The position numbers were made by a program, and so were the translations under genes. 7,419 bases of DNA from T1Sed10-7 sp046540855 (GTDB lineage: Bacteria; Actinomycetota; Nitriliruptoria; Nitriliruptorales; Nitriliruptoraceae): positions 1 through 7,419 of the forward strand of contig JBKHEJ010000139.1 of the NCBI GenBank assembly GCA_046540855.1, written 5' to 3'. The notes under the pieces are model-generated. The model did no database searches. It was not told the DNA's origin and saw only the letters and a program-made list of their open reading frames with translations. Each line of letters starts with the position of its first letter. Within the stretch, counting starts at the first letter, position 1. Positions 1 to 7,419 of the stretch are shown piece by piece.

Positions 1-591
1 CAGAAGGACCTCGCCCGCCTCCTCGGCGACTGGTACGTCGTCCACACCTACTCGGGCTACGAGCAGCGGGTCAAGGACAACCTCGCCAACCGCGTCGAGG
101 CGCTCGAGGCCGAGGACCGCGTCCTCGAGGTGGTGATCCCCACCGAGGAGGTCACCGAGTACAAGAAGGGCAAGAAGACCGTCTCGCAGAAGAAGTTCCT
201 CCCCGGCTACGTCCTCGTGCGCGCGCTGATGGACGACGAGGTCTGGGGCATCGTGCGCCACACCCCGGCGGTGACCGGCTTCGTCGGCTCGCCCGGGACC
301 AGGCCCGTGCCCCTGCCGCTGAAGGAGGTCGCCGCGACGCTCAAGATCCCCGCCGAGGTGGTCGAGGAGACGGCGGCCGACGAGGCGGCCGAGCAGGCGC
401 CCAGCAAGGTCGCCGCGGAGATCGACCTCGAGGTCGGCGAGACCGTCCGGGTCACCGGCGGTCCCTTCGCGGACTTCACGGGCACGATCGCGGAGATCAA
501 CCTCGACCAGGCCAAGCTCAAGGTGCTCGTCAGCGTGTTCGGTCGCGAGACCCCGCTGGAGCTCCCCTTCGACAACGTGGCCAAGCTCTGA
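1..591 (+). CDS. nusG: Transcription termination/antitermination factor NusG (5'-truncated)
   Basis: NusG binds the RNA polymerase clamp through its NGN domain and contacts Rho or ribosomal protein S10 through its KOW domain, linking transcription to termination or translation. The frame is open from base 1, so the start lies upstream; 196 codons are visible. The NGN domain begins near visible residue 11 (DWYVVHTYSGYEQRVK) and includes the typical KKFLPGYVLV strand. A linker rich in Ala and Glu (about residues 118-140) leads to the KOW domain, with GGPFADFTGTI and VFGRETPLELPFDNV, ending at a TGA at 589-591. Residues before the NGN tryptophan are consistent with the N-terminal extension common in actinobacterial NusG, but most of it lies outside the window. 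secE would be expected just upstream. Identification is secure from the two domains and from rplK following. Confidence 0.97.
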   Translation, partial: QKDLARLLGDWYVVHTYSGYEQRVKDNLANRVEALEAEDRVLEVVIPTEEVTEYKKGKKTVSQKKFLPGYVLVRALMDDEVWGIVRHTPAVTGFVGSPGTRPVPLPLKEVAATLKIPAEVVEETAADEAAEQAPSKVAAEIDLEVGETVRVTGGPFADFTGTIAEINLDQAKLKVLVSVFGRETPLELPFDNVAKL

Positions 592-607
592 CCCACCCGA
601 CCTCCGC

Positions 608-638
608 TGCGACCGGTCCGCCGGTGGTGGCGGTCGCA
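608..638 (+). other. Strong stem-loop in the nusG-rplK spacer
   Basis: An 8-bp perfect stem (TGCGACCG at 608-615 with CGGTCGCA at 631-638) continues after a 2-nt bulge (616-617) into five more pairs, one of them G-U (618-622 with 626-630), closed by a 3-nt loop. No T-run follows. It could be a non-canonical or partial terminator after nusG, or a leader structure for rplK. I see no TAnnnT -10 element in 592-703, which favours co-transcription of rplK with nusG. The rest of the 112-base spacer holds only the rplK ribosome binding site (AGGAG at 689-693, 10 nt before ATG). Confidence 0.5.
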
Positions 639-703
639 CCACCCATCGATCGTGGGAGGCCGCATGCGGCGGCCGCCAGCACCACGCGAGGAGACAACCA
701 ACC

Positions 704-1129
704 ATGGCGAAGAAGGTCGCAGGCTTCATCAAGCTGCAGATCCCGGCCGGTCAGGCCAACCCTGCCCCACCCGTCGGTCCGGCGCTCGGTCAGCACTCCG
801 TGAACATCATGGAGTTCTGCAAGGCGTTCAACGACAGGACCGCCTCGATGCAGGGCGACATCGTCCCGGTGGAGATCACGGTCTACGAGGACCGCTCCTT
901 CACCTTCATCATGAAGACCCCGCCCGCCGCCCAGCTGCTCATGAAGGCGGCCGGGGTCCCCGGCGGCTCGGGGACCCCGCACACGAGCAAGGTCGGCTCC
1001 GTGACCCGGGCGCAGGTCCAGGAGATCGCGGAGAAGAAGATGCCCGACCTCAACGCGGTCGACCTCGAGGGCGCCATGCGCATCATCGAGGGCACGGCGC
1101 GCTCCATGGGTATCACCGTCACCGACTGA
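704..1129 (+). CDS. rplK: 50S ribosomal protein L11
   Basis: L11 binds the 23S rRNA GTPase-associated centre (helices 43/44) at the base of the L7/L12 stalk. It takes part in factor-dependent GTP hydrolysis and in RelA activation of the stringent response. The 141-residue product is the usual family length. It starts at an ATG 10 nt after AGGAG. The N-terminal domain (residues 1-70) carries the proline-rich segment NPAPPVGPALGQ, the loop where thiostrepton-type antibiotics bind between L11 and rRNA; the conserved prolines are present. The C-terminal rRNA-binding domain (about 75-141) has GGSGTPHTSKVG and ends in the EGTARSMGITV helix and strand. Lys residues near the N-terminus are known methylation targets of PrmA in other bacteria. 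It lies 112 bases after nusG and 119 before rplA. Nothing in the coding region looks odd. Confidence 0.99.
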   Translation: MAKKVAGFIKLQIPAGQANPAPPVGPALGQHSVNIMEFCKAFNDRTASMQGDIVPVEITVYEDRSFTFIMKTPPAAQLLMKAAGVPGGSGTPHTSKVGSVTRAQVQEIAEKKMPDLNAVDLEGAMRIIEGTARSMGITVTD

Positions 1130-1131
1130 GC

Positions 1132-1147
1132 GCGACCTGCGGGTCGC
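1132..1147 (+). other. Small hairpin just after the rplK stop
   Basis: GCGACC (1132-1137) pairs perfectly with GGTCGC (1142-1147) around a TGCG loop, three bases after the rplK stop codon. No T-tract follows, so it is a weak terminator candidate at most; it may instead protect the 3' end of processed rplK mRNA. Its right arm and following bases (GGTCGCACC, 1142-1150) match the right arm of the stem-loop downstream of nusG (632-640). Confidence 0.4.
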
Positions 1148-1198
1148 ACCCGACCGAGCCGCCACGGGCAGCGCCGACCCCGAGGTGGCACCCCGTCC

Positions 1199-1240
1199 TA
1201 GGTGGGAGACGGCACGCGCCGTCGCTGGGACCACGAGGAG
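1199..1240 (+). promoter_or_regulatory. Candidate L1-binding site mimicking 23S rRNA, upstream of rplA
   Basis: The leader contains TAGGTGGGAGAC (1199-1210), which matches, from memory, the conserved 5' strand at the base of the L1-binding arm of bacterial 23S rRNA (helices 75/76). It can fold as an outer helix GTGG (1202-1205) with CCAC (1231-1234), an asymmetric internal loop (GA against GCTGGGA), and a perfect 6-bp hairpin GACGGC (1208-1213) with GCCGTC (1218-1223) around ACGC. In rRNA the same GGTGGGAG strand pairs with an ACCAC strand, and ACCAC is present here at 1230-1234. The 3' arm abuts the ribosome binding site GAGGAG (1235-1240, 8 nt before ATG 1249), so a bound protein could block initiation. 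In other bacteria L1 represses its own operon through an rRNA-like mRNA site; its use here is inferred. Confidence 0.6.
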
Positions 1241-1248
1241 CGAACACC

Positions 1249-1968
1249 ATGGCGAAGAGGAGCAAGAAGTACCGGGCAGCGCTGGAGCGGATCGACCGTG
1301 ACCGCCTCTACGGCCCGAAGTCCGGGTTCACCCTGCTGAAGGAGATCGACCGCGCGGGCTACGACGCCACCGTCGACTGCGCCTTCCGGCTCGGGATCGA
1401 CCCACGCAAGGCCGACCAGATGGTGCGCGGCGCCGTCGCGCTGCCGCACGGGACCGGCAGCGAGGTGACCGTCGCGGTCGTCGCCCAGGGCGAGAAGGCG
1501 GCGGAGGCCTCGGCAGCCGGTGCCGACCACGTCGGTGCGGATGACCTCGTCGAGCGGCTGGCGGCGGGGGAGCTGCTCGAGGAGCTCGACTCGATCATCG
1601 CGACGCCCGACATGATGGGCAAGCTCGGCCGGCTCGGCAAGACGCTCGGTCCGCGCGGGCTGATGCCGAACCCGAAGTCCGGGACGGTCACCATGGACGT
1701 CGGCAAGGCCGTGAGCGAGATCAAGGCCGGCCGGGTCGAGTACCGCTCCGACCGCAACGGCAACGTGCACGTCAAGATCGGCAAGGCCTCCTTCGGGGTC
1801 GAGCAGCTGGTCGAGAACTACGCCGCGCTCCTCGAGGAGGTGATCCGGCAACGGCCGTCGGCGGCCAAGGGTCGCTACATCCGCACCGTCGCGGTCTCCA
1901 CCTCGATGTCGCCGTCGATCCTGCTGGACCCGAGCAAGAGCCGCGCCCTGCTCGAGGACGAGGACTGA
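1249..1968 (+). CDS. rplA: 50S ribosomal protein L1
   Basis: L1 forms the mobile L1 stalk on the large subunit, binds 23S helices 76-78 and helps release E-site tRNA. It is also a translational repressor of its own mRNA in several bacteria. The 239-residue product matches the family (about 230-240). It starts at ATG 1249, preceded by GAGGAG (1235-1240). The frame stays open further upstream through the rplK region, but the ribosome binding site and the typical MAKRSKKYRAALE N-terminus fix this start. Domain I and its return (about residues 1-65 and 160-239) flank domain II. The hallmark rRNA-binding segment GKLGRLGKTLGPRGLMPNPK (from about residue 124) is intact, as is the SGTVT stretch after it. 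It ends in an acidic tail (LLEDED). It follows rplK by 119 bases with no promoter that I can see, so rplKA is probably one transcript. Confidence 0.99.
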   Translation: MAKRSKKYRAALERIDRDRLYGPKSGFTLLKEIDRAGYDATVDCAFRLGIDPRKADQMVRGAVALPHGTGSEVTVAVVAQGEKAAEASAAGADHVGADDLVERLAAGELLEELDSIIATPDMMGKLGRLGKTLGPRGLMPNPKSGTVTMDVGKAVSEIKAGRVEYRSDRNGNVHVKIGKASFGVEQLVENYAALLEEVIRQRPSAAKGRYIRTVAVSTSMSPSILLDPSKSRALLEDED

Positions 1969-1982
1969 GTCACCCGGTCTGA

Positions 1983-2039
1983 AGGCCGTGCGCGCCGCGT
2001 ACGGCCTCACGGCCCGTTCGCCAGGTGGTGAGCGGGCCG
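1983..2039 (+). terminator. Tandem strong hairpins after rplA
   Basis: Hairpin 1: AGGCCGT (1983-1989) pairs with ACGGCCT (2001-2007) and extends inward by four more pairs, one of them G-U, to a 3-nt loop. Hairpin 2: 2010-2022 pairs with 2027-2039 (13 bp, two G-U, tetraloop AGGT), its outer seven pairs being CGGCCCG/CGGGCCG. They start 15 bases after the rplA stop. Neither has a T-run; many actinobacterial terminators lack one, so partial termination between rplKA and rplJL is plausible. They may also be a 3'-end stabiliser or the first part of the rplJ leader. A TAnnnT hexamer (TACCAT, 2041-2046) follows hairpin 2, but its -35 (TTCGCC, 2017-2022) is poor, so I do not call a promoter. Confidence 0.45.
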
Positions 2040-2059
2040 GTACCATCCCCACCCAACGA

Positions 2060-2128
2060 GCCGAAGACCGCCGGATGCCCCTCGGGGCCGAAGGACGTGG
2101 GCCACGGAGCGAGCCGCTCCCACCACGC
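2060..2128 (+). promoter_or_regulatory. L10-leader-like RNA element (autoregulatory L10 site)
   Basis: The 303-base gap before rplJ contains GCCGAAGACCGCCGG (2060-2074), closely like the conserved CCGAAGACCGC core of the ribosomal L10 leader, where L10 complexed with L12 binds mRNA. A short hairpin GCCC-CTCG-GGGC (2077-2088) and a second GCCGAAGG-type strand (2088-2094) follow, as expected for the kinked helix region. Next comes an extended hairpin: CGTGG (2096-2100) with CCACG (2123-2127), enclosing GGAGC (2106-2110) with GCTCC (2116-2120). Known function in other bacteria: free L10-L12 complex binds this leader and represses rplJL. Element boundaries are approximate; the identity call rests on the core motif and on position. 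Confidence 0.65.
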
Positions 2129-2185
2129 ATCCCGCGCAGGATCGACCGAGCCGCCCCGCTCCACGCTGGAGTCCGGGCTGGCAAC

Positions 2186-2226
2186 CGTCCCCCTGCGCGG
2201 TGCCGCGAGGGGGACGTCGTCGTTCC
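2186..2226 (+). terminator. Attenuator-like hairpin in the rplJ leader
   Basis: A 9-bp perfect stem CGTCCCCCT (2186-2194) with AGGGGGACG (2208-2216) continues, after a one-base bulge, into four more G-C pairs (2196-2199 with 2204-2207) closed by GTGC. It is followed by a modestly T-containing stretch (TCGTCGTTCC, 2217-2226). It lies downstream of the L10-leader core and 55 bases before the rplJ start, where L10-leader attenuators sit in Firmicutes. A smaller hairpin CTCCA-CGC-TGGAG (2159-2171) precedes it. Whether it terminates transcription is inference. Confidence 0.5.
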
Positions 2227-2260
2227 GGAGCCACCGACGGTCACGGCACCGCACGACGAC

Positions 2261-2265
2261 GGAGG
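2261..2265 (+). promoter_or_regulatory. Ribosome binding site fixing the GTG start of rplJ
   Basis: GGAGG lies six bases before GTG at 2272. The frame has other upstream starts (for example GTG at 2200), but those would translate the structured leader and lack a comparable ribosome binding site. The resulting N-terminus MARPDKVAKVEEV is typical of L10. Confidence 0.85.
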
Positions 2266-2271
2266 TCACAC

Positions 2272-3057
2272 GTGGCACGGCCGGACAAGGTCGCCAAGGT
2301 CGAGGAGGTCCGCCAGGACCTCGCCGGCGCGTCGGCGACGCTGCTCACCCACTACCGGGGCCTGACGGTCGGCGAGATGGCCACGCTGCGCGCGCAGCTG
2401 CGTGAGGCGAACGCCGAGATGAAGGTCGTCAAGAACACCCTCACCAAGCGCGCCGCGCACGCGGCCGGGATCGAGGGGCTGGACGAGCTGCTCGAGGGAC
2501 CGACCAGCCTGGTGCTGTGCGCCGAGGACCCGGTCGGGCCGGCGAAGGCGATCAAGGCCTTCGCGAAGGACCACCCCGACCTCGTCCTGACCGGCGGCTA
2601 CCTCGACGGAGAGGTGCTCGACGGTGAGGCGGCGCTGAAGCTCGCGGACCTCGAGAGCCGTGAGGAGCTGCTCGCCAAGCTCGCCGGTCTCATGCAGGGC
2701 GCGCTGTCCGGGATGGCGCGGCTCATGGTCGCCGCGACCGAGAAGCAGGCCCGTCTCATGCAGGCGCTCATCGACGCCGGCGGTGCCGAGGCGAAGGGCT
2801 TCAGCCCGAGCGCGCCGGCCGAGGCTCCTGCCGAGGGCGCCGACGAGCCGAGCGCCGAGGTAGCCGACGAACCGGCCGAGGTCGCAGCCGACGAGCAGAG
2901 CGCCGAGGCAGCCGACGAGCCGGCCGAGGTCGCAGCCGACGAGCAGAGCGCCGAGGCAGCCGACGAGCCGGCCGAGGTCGCAGCCGACGAGCCGAGCGCC
3001 GAGGCAGCCGACGAGCCGGCGCCCGACACCGACGACGAGACCACGACCGGGGCGTAA
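2272..3057 (+). CDS. rplJ: 50S ribosomal protein L10 with long acidic repeat tail
   Basis: L10 anchors two or more L7/L12 dimers to the ribosome through its C-terminal helix and binds 23S rRNA next to L11. It also represses its own mRNA as the L10-L12 complex. The GTG start gives 261 residues, clearly longer than the usual 165-190. Residues 1 to about 135 are the globular rRNA-binding domain, with HYRGLTVGEM and KVVKNTLTKRA. Residues about 135-170 form the amphipathic L12-binding helix (LLAKLAGLMQGALSGMARLM and onward). Residues 171-261 are an Ala/Glu/Asp/Pro-rich tail. From residue 190 it is built of 8-residue units of the type ADEPSAEA or ADEPAEVA, with 27 acidic and no basic residues in 72. 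The tail is predicted to be disordered; its role is unknown. The gene sits 83 bases before rplL, and the pair forms the stalk operon. Confidence 0.97.
   Translation: MARPDKVAKVEEVRQDLAGASATLLTHYRGLTVGEMATLRAQLREANAEMKVVKNTLTKRAAHAAGIEGLDELLEGPTSLVLCAEDPVGPAKAIKAFAKDHPDLVLTGGYLDGEVLDGEAALKLADLESREELLAKLAGLMQGALSGMARLMVAATEKQARLMQALIDAGGAEAKGFSPSAPAEAPAEGADEPSAEVADEPAEVAADEQSAEAADEPAEVAADEQSAEAADEPAEVAADEPSAEAADEPAPDTDDETTTGA
2839..3020 (+). repeat. In-frame 48-bp tandem repeat (24-bp subunits) in rplJ
   Basis: Three consecutive 48-bp units lie at 2863-2910, 2911-2958 and 2959-3006, each encoding ADEPAEVAADEQSAEA (the third has P for Q). They are flanked by a related half-unit at 2839-2862 (ADEPSAEV) and a partial copy at 3007-3020. 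By my reading, units 1 and 2 differ at one base (GAA versus GAG at codon 3) and units 2 and 3 at one base (CAG versus CCG at codon 12). Each 48-bp unit is two diverged 24-bp halves, giving an 8-residue period. The near identity, even at third codon positions, points to recent expansion by slippage or unequal recombination. Confidence 0.95.
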
Positions 3058-3065
3058 GCCGCGGT

Positions 3066-3105
3066 CCCGCACGACTCGGGCCCGCGATCGACGGACCCGC
3101 ACGAC
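3066..3105 (+). repeat. Direct repeat CCCGCACGAC in the rplJ-rplL spacer
   Basis: The 10-mer CCCGCACGAC occurs at 3066-3075 and 3096-3105, exactly 30 bases apart, in the 83-base gap between rplJ and rplL. I see no terminator or promoter there. The gap otherwise holds the strong rplL ribosome binding site (AGGAGG, 3128-3133, seven bases before ATG), consistent with high translation of L12. The repeat may be chance in such GC-rich sequence. Confidence 0.4.
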
Positions 3106-3140
3106 CACCCGGCGCACGCGCGCCACCAGGAGGAACCACG

Positions 3141-3524
3141 ATGGCGAAGCTGACCACCGACGAGCTCATCGAGCAGTTCAAGGAGCTCACGCTCATGGAG
3201 CTGAGCGAGCTCGTCAAGAAGTTCGAGGAGACCTTCGAGGTCACCGCGGCCGCCCCGGTCGCGGTCGCCGCGGCCGCCGGTGGTGGCGCCGAGGCCGAGG
3301 CCGAGGAGGAGAAGACCGAGTTCGACGTCGTCCTCACCTCCGCCGGCGAGAAGAAGATCGGCGTCATCAAGGAGGTGCGCGCGCTCACCAGCCTCGGGCT
3401 GAAGGAGGCCAAGGAGCTGGTCGAGAGCGCCCCGAAGGCGGTCCTCGAGGGCGTCTCCAAGGACGCCGCCGAGGAGGCCAAGGACAAGCTCGAGGCCGCC
3501 GGCGCCTCCGTCGAGCTGAAGTGA
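3141..3524 (+). CDS. rplL: 50S ribosomal protein L7/L12
   Basis: L7/L12 is the multicopy stalk protein that recruits and stimulates the GTPase factors EF-Tu, EF-G, IF2 and RF3. The product is 127 residues, close to the usual 120-130. The N-terminal dimerisation and L10-binding domain spans about residues 1-35 (LTTDELIEQFKELTLMELSE). A flexible Ala/Gly/Glu-rich hinge covers about 36-58. The globular factor-binding C-terminal domain (about 59-127) has EKTEFDVVLTSAGEKKIGVI, KEVRALTSLGLKEAKELVE and the final KDKLEAAGASVELK. The ATG start is set by a near-perfect AGGAGG seven bases upstream. Codon use is strongly biased, as expected of a very highly expressed gene. It is followed almost at once by two terminator-type hairpins, marking the end of the rplJL unit. 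Confidence 0.99.
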   Translation: MAKLTTDELIEQFKELTLMELSELVKKFEETFEVTAAAPVAVAAAAGGGAEAEAEEEKTEFDVVLTSAGEKKIGVIKEVRALTSLGLKEAKELVESAPKAVLEGVSKDAAEEAKDKLEAAGASVELK

Positions 3525-3530
3525 GCTGCG

Positions 3531-3554
3531 GCTCCTCCGGCTAGCCGGAGGAGC
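3531..3554 (+). terminator. Terminator-type perfect palindrome after rplL
   Basis: GCTCCTCCGG (3531-3540) pairs with CCGGAGGAGC (3545-3554) around CTAG: a perfect 24-base palindrome starting seven bases after the rplL stop. There is no T-run (TCGCCGCG follows), which is common for actinobacterial hairpin terminators. It is probably the first part of a double terminator for the rplJL transcript. Confidence 0.7.
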
Positions 3555-3566
3555 TCGCCGCGTGCG

Positions 3567-3592
3567 ACCGCCCCCGGCCAGCCGGGGGCGGT
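3567..3592 (+). terminator. Second terminator-type hairpin, abutting the rpoB promoter
   Basis: ACCGCCCCCGG (3567-3577) pairs with CCGGGGGCGGT (3582-3592), an 11-bp perfect stem with a 4-nt loop, 12 bases after the first palindrome. The last stem base (T3592) is also the first T of the -35 hexamer of the downstream promoter. Together the two hairpins should strongly limit read-through from rplL into rpoB. Confidence 0.75.
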
Positions 3593-3621
3593 TGACGCGC
3601 TACGCGCACCGTGGGTACGCT
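3592..3621 (+). promoter_or_regulatory. Primary-sigma promoter for rpoB
   Basis: A -35 hexamer TTGACG (3592-3597) lies 18 bp before a -10 hexamer TACGCT (3616-3621), a good match to the housekeeping-sigma pattern TTGACA/TAnnnT of high-GC Gram-positives. Transcription would start near 3627-3629, giving a leader of about 310 nt before rpoB. A second -35-like TTGACC (3623-3628) has no -10 partner at normal spacing. Position right after a double terminator supports the call. Confidence 0.65.
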
Positions 3622-3632
3622 CTTGACCCACG
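3610..3632 (+). promoter_or_regulatory. Inverted repeat over the rpoB -10 element and start point
   Basis: CGTGGGT (3610-3616) and ACCCACG (3626-3632) are perfect 7-bp inverted arms separated by 9 bp. The dyad encloses the -10 hexamer, and the expected start point falls in the right arm, so the full structure would not be present in the RNA. This geometry suits an operator for a dimeric DNA-binding protein. The binding protein, if any, is unknown. Confidence 0.4.
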
Positions 3633-3937
3633 TGTGCTCCGCCGTCGTCCCGCTGCTCCCACGTACCAGCGGTACGCGTCCCTCGAGCGAGGTCGTCGCC
3701 ATCCGAGCTCTCCCCGTGCCGCTGGGCGCCCGGAGTGCCATGTGTCGACGTGCGCCTCGGGGGCCGCGGCTGGCCGGGGGTACCCGGTGATGATCGCGCA
3801 CCACGTCGTGCACCCTGCGTGATTCGGGGTCGTCCACCCCGCGTCCGCCGCCGTGCGAGCTCGACGTCCCACCCGCAGGCCGCAGCCCGAGCGTTGCGTC
3901 CCGCTGAGACCGCCATCCGTTCCAGGGGAGGTCCCCG
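3629..3937 (+). promoter_or_regulatory. Long structured leader of rpoB
   Basis: About 310 bases without a recognisable gene lie between the predicted start point and rpoB. Stem-loops seen: CGTACC-AGC-GGTACG (3662-3676); CCGGG-GGTA-CCCGG (3774-3787); ATCGCGCA (3793-3800) with TGCGTGAT (3816-3823), one G-U, enclosing CAC-GTC-GTG; CGGGGT (3825-3830) with ACCCCG (3836-3841); and GGGG-AGGT-CCCC (3925-3936) around the ribosome binding site. I recognise no known riboswitch or protein-binding leader. The two small ORFs inside it are listed separately. Confidence 0.4.
3740..3822 (+). other. Two tiny overlapping leader ORFs upstream of rpoB (candidate)
   Basis: An ATG at 3740, four bases after GGAG (3732-3735), opens a 16-codon ORF (MCRRAPRGPRLAGGTR) ending with TGA at 3788-3790. 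The last base of that stop is the first base of a second ATG (3790-3792). The second ORF encodes MIAHHVVHPA and stops at TGA 3820-3822. The TGATG overlap is the arrangement typical of translational coupling, and the second ORF lies almost entirely within the stem-loop at 3793-3823. They are rich in Arg (six of 16) and His (three of 10). Translation is unproven; ORFs this short can arise by chance. Confidence 0.25.

Positions 3938-3940
<3 letters not shown>
3924..3940 (+). promoter_or_regulatory. Ribosome binding site and TTG start of rpoB
   Basis: GGAGG (3927-3931, within AGGGGAGG at 3924-3931) lies six bases before TTG at 3938, the only start in the rpoB frame with such a site here. TTG starts for rpoB are also known in Streptomyces and Mycobacterium. 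The site can fold as GGGG (3925-3928) with CCCC (3933-3936), which would partly mask it. Confidence 0.8.

Positions 3941-7419
<3,479 letters not shown>

Noticed and set aside
592..703. A separate rplK promoter in the nusG-rplK spacer, as in E. coli.
   Set aside because: I find no TA dinucleotide in the spacer and hence no plausible -10 hexamer.
652..1968. An upstream-extended version of rplA, open from 652 through the rplK region.
   Set aside because: It would overlap rplK in another frame and read the structured spacer. ATG 1249 has a proper ribosome binding site and gives the family-typical N-terminus.
2017..2046. A possible promoter for rplJ (TTCGCC, 18 bp, TACCAT).
   Set aside because: The -35 matches only three of six consensus bases, and the element lies on a 13-bp hairpin, so the match is too weak to call.
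2200..3057. An upstream GTG start for rplJ at 2200.
   Set aside because: It lies inside the attenuator-like hairpin and adds non-homologous residues; GTG 2272 with GGAGG six bases upstream gives a normal L10 N-terminus.
3562..3822. An 86-codon plus-strand open frame in the rplL-rpoB gap.
   Set aside because: It starts inside the terminator hairpin, upstream of the predicted transcription start, and encodes Arg/Pro-rich low-complexity sequence. Only its last ten codons, from the ATG at 3790, are kept as a weak leader-ORF candidate.

Overview
This window is a stretch of the core transcription and translation gene cluster of a high-GC Gram-positive bacterium (Actinomycetota). All genes are on the + strand, in the conserved order nusG - rplK - rplA - rplJ - rplL - rpoB. 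The window opens inside nusG and closes a few codons before the end of rpoB. The assignment to Actinomycetota rests on very high G+C (third codon positions almost all G or C), GTG and TTG starts for rplJ and rpoB, and an rpoB rifampicin region and downstream segment that match actinobacterial beta subunits. The RpoB N-terminus differs from the Streptomyces and Mycobacterium type as I remember it, so a deep-branching class (for example Nitriliruptoria-like) is possible. That placement is tentative.

Layout: 1-591, nusG 3' portion (NGN and KOW domains). 592-703, spacer with one strong stem-loop. 704-1129, rplK (L11). 1130-1248, spacer with a small hairpin and, just before the rplA ribosome binding site, a structure that copies the 23S rRNA L1-binding region. 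1249-1968, rplA (L1). 1969-2271, a 303-base structured leader: two tandem hairpins directly after rplA, an L10-leader-like element, then a 13-bp attenuator-like hairpin. 2272-3057, rplJ (L10) with a long acidic tandem-repeat tail. 3141-3524, rplL (L7/L12). 3531-3592, two back-to-back terminator-type hairpins. 3592-3937, promoter, dyad and a roughly 310-nt structured leader with two tiny overlapping ORFs. 3938-7419, rpoB (truncated).

How it works together: NusG and RpoB belong to the transcription machinery. L11 forms the base of the ribosomal GTPase stalk and L10 with L12 the stalk itself, while L1 forms the opposite stalk. The leaders fit the known logic that free L1 and free L10-L12 repress their own mRNAs. 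rpoB appears to be separated from rplJL by termination and to have its own promoter.

The gene content is ordinary. The unusual parts are the regularly repeating acidic tail on L10, the 23S-like L1 site placed before rplA, and the dyad, leader ORFs and hairpins in front of rpoB.
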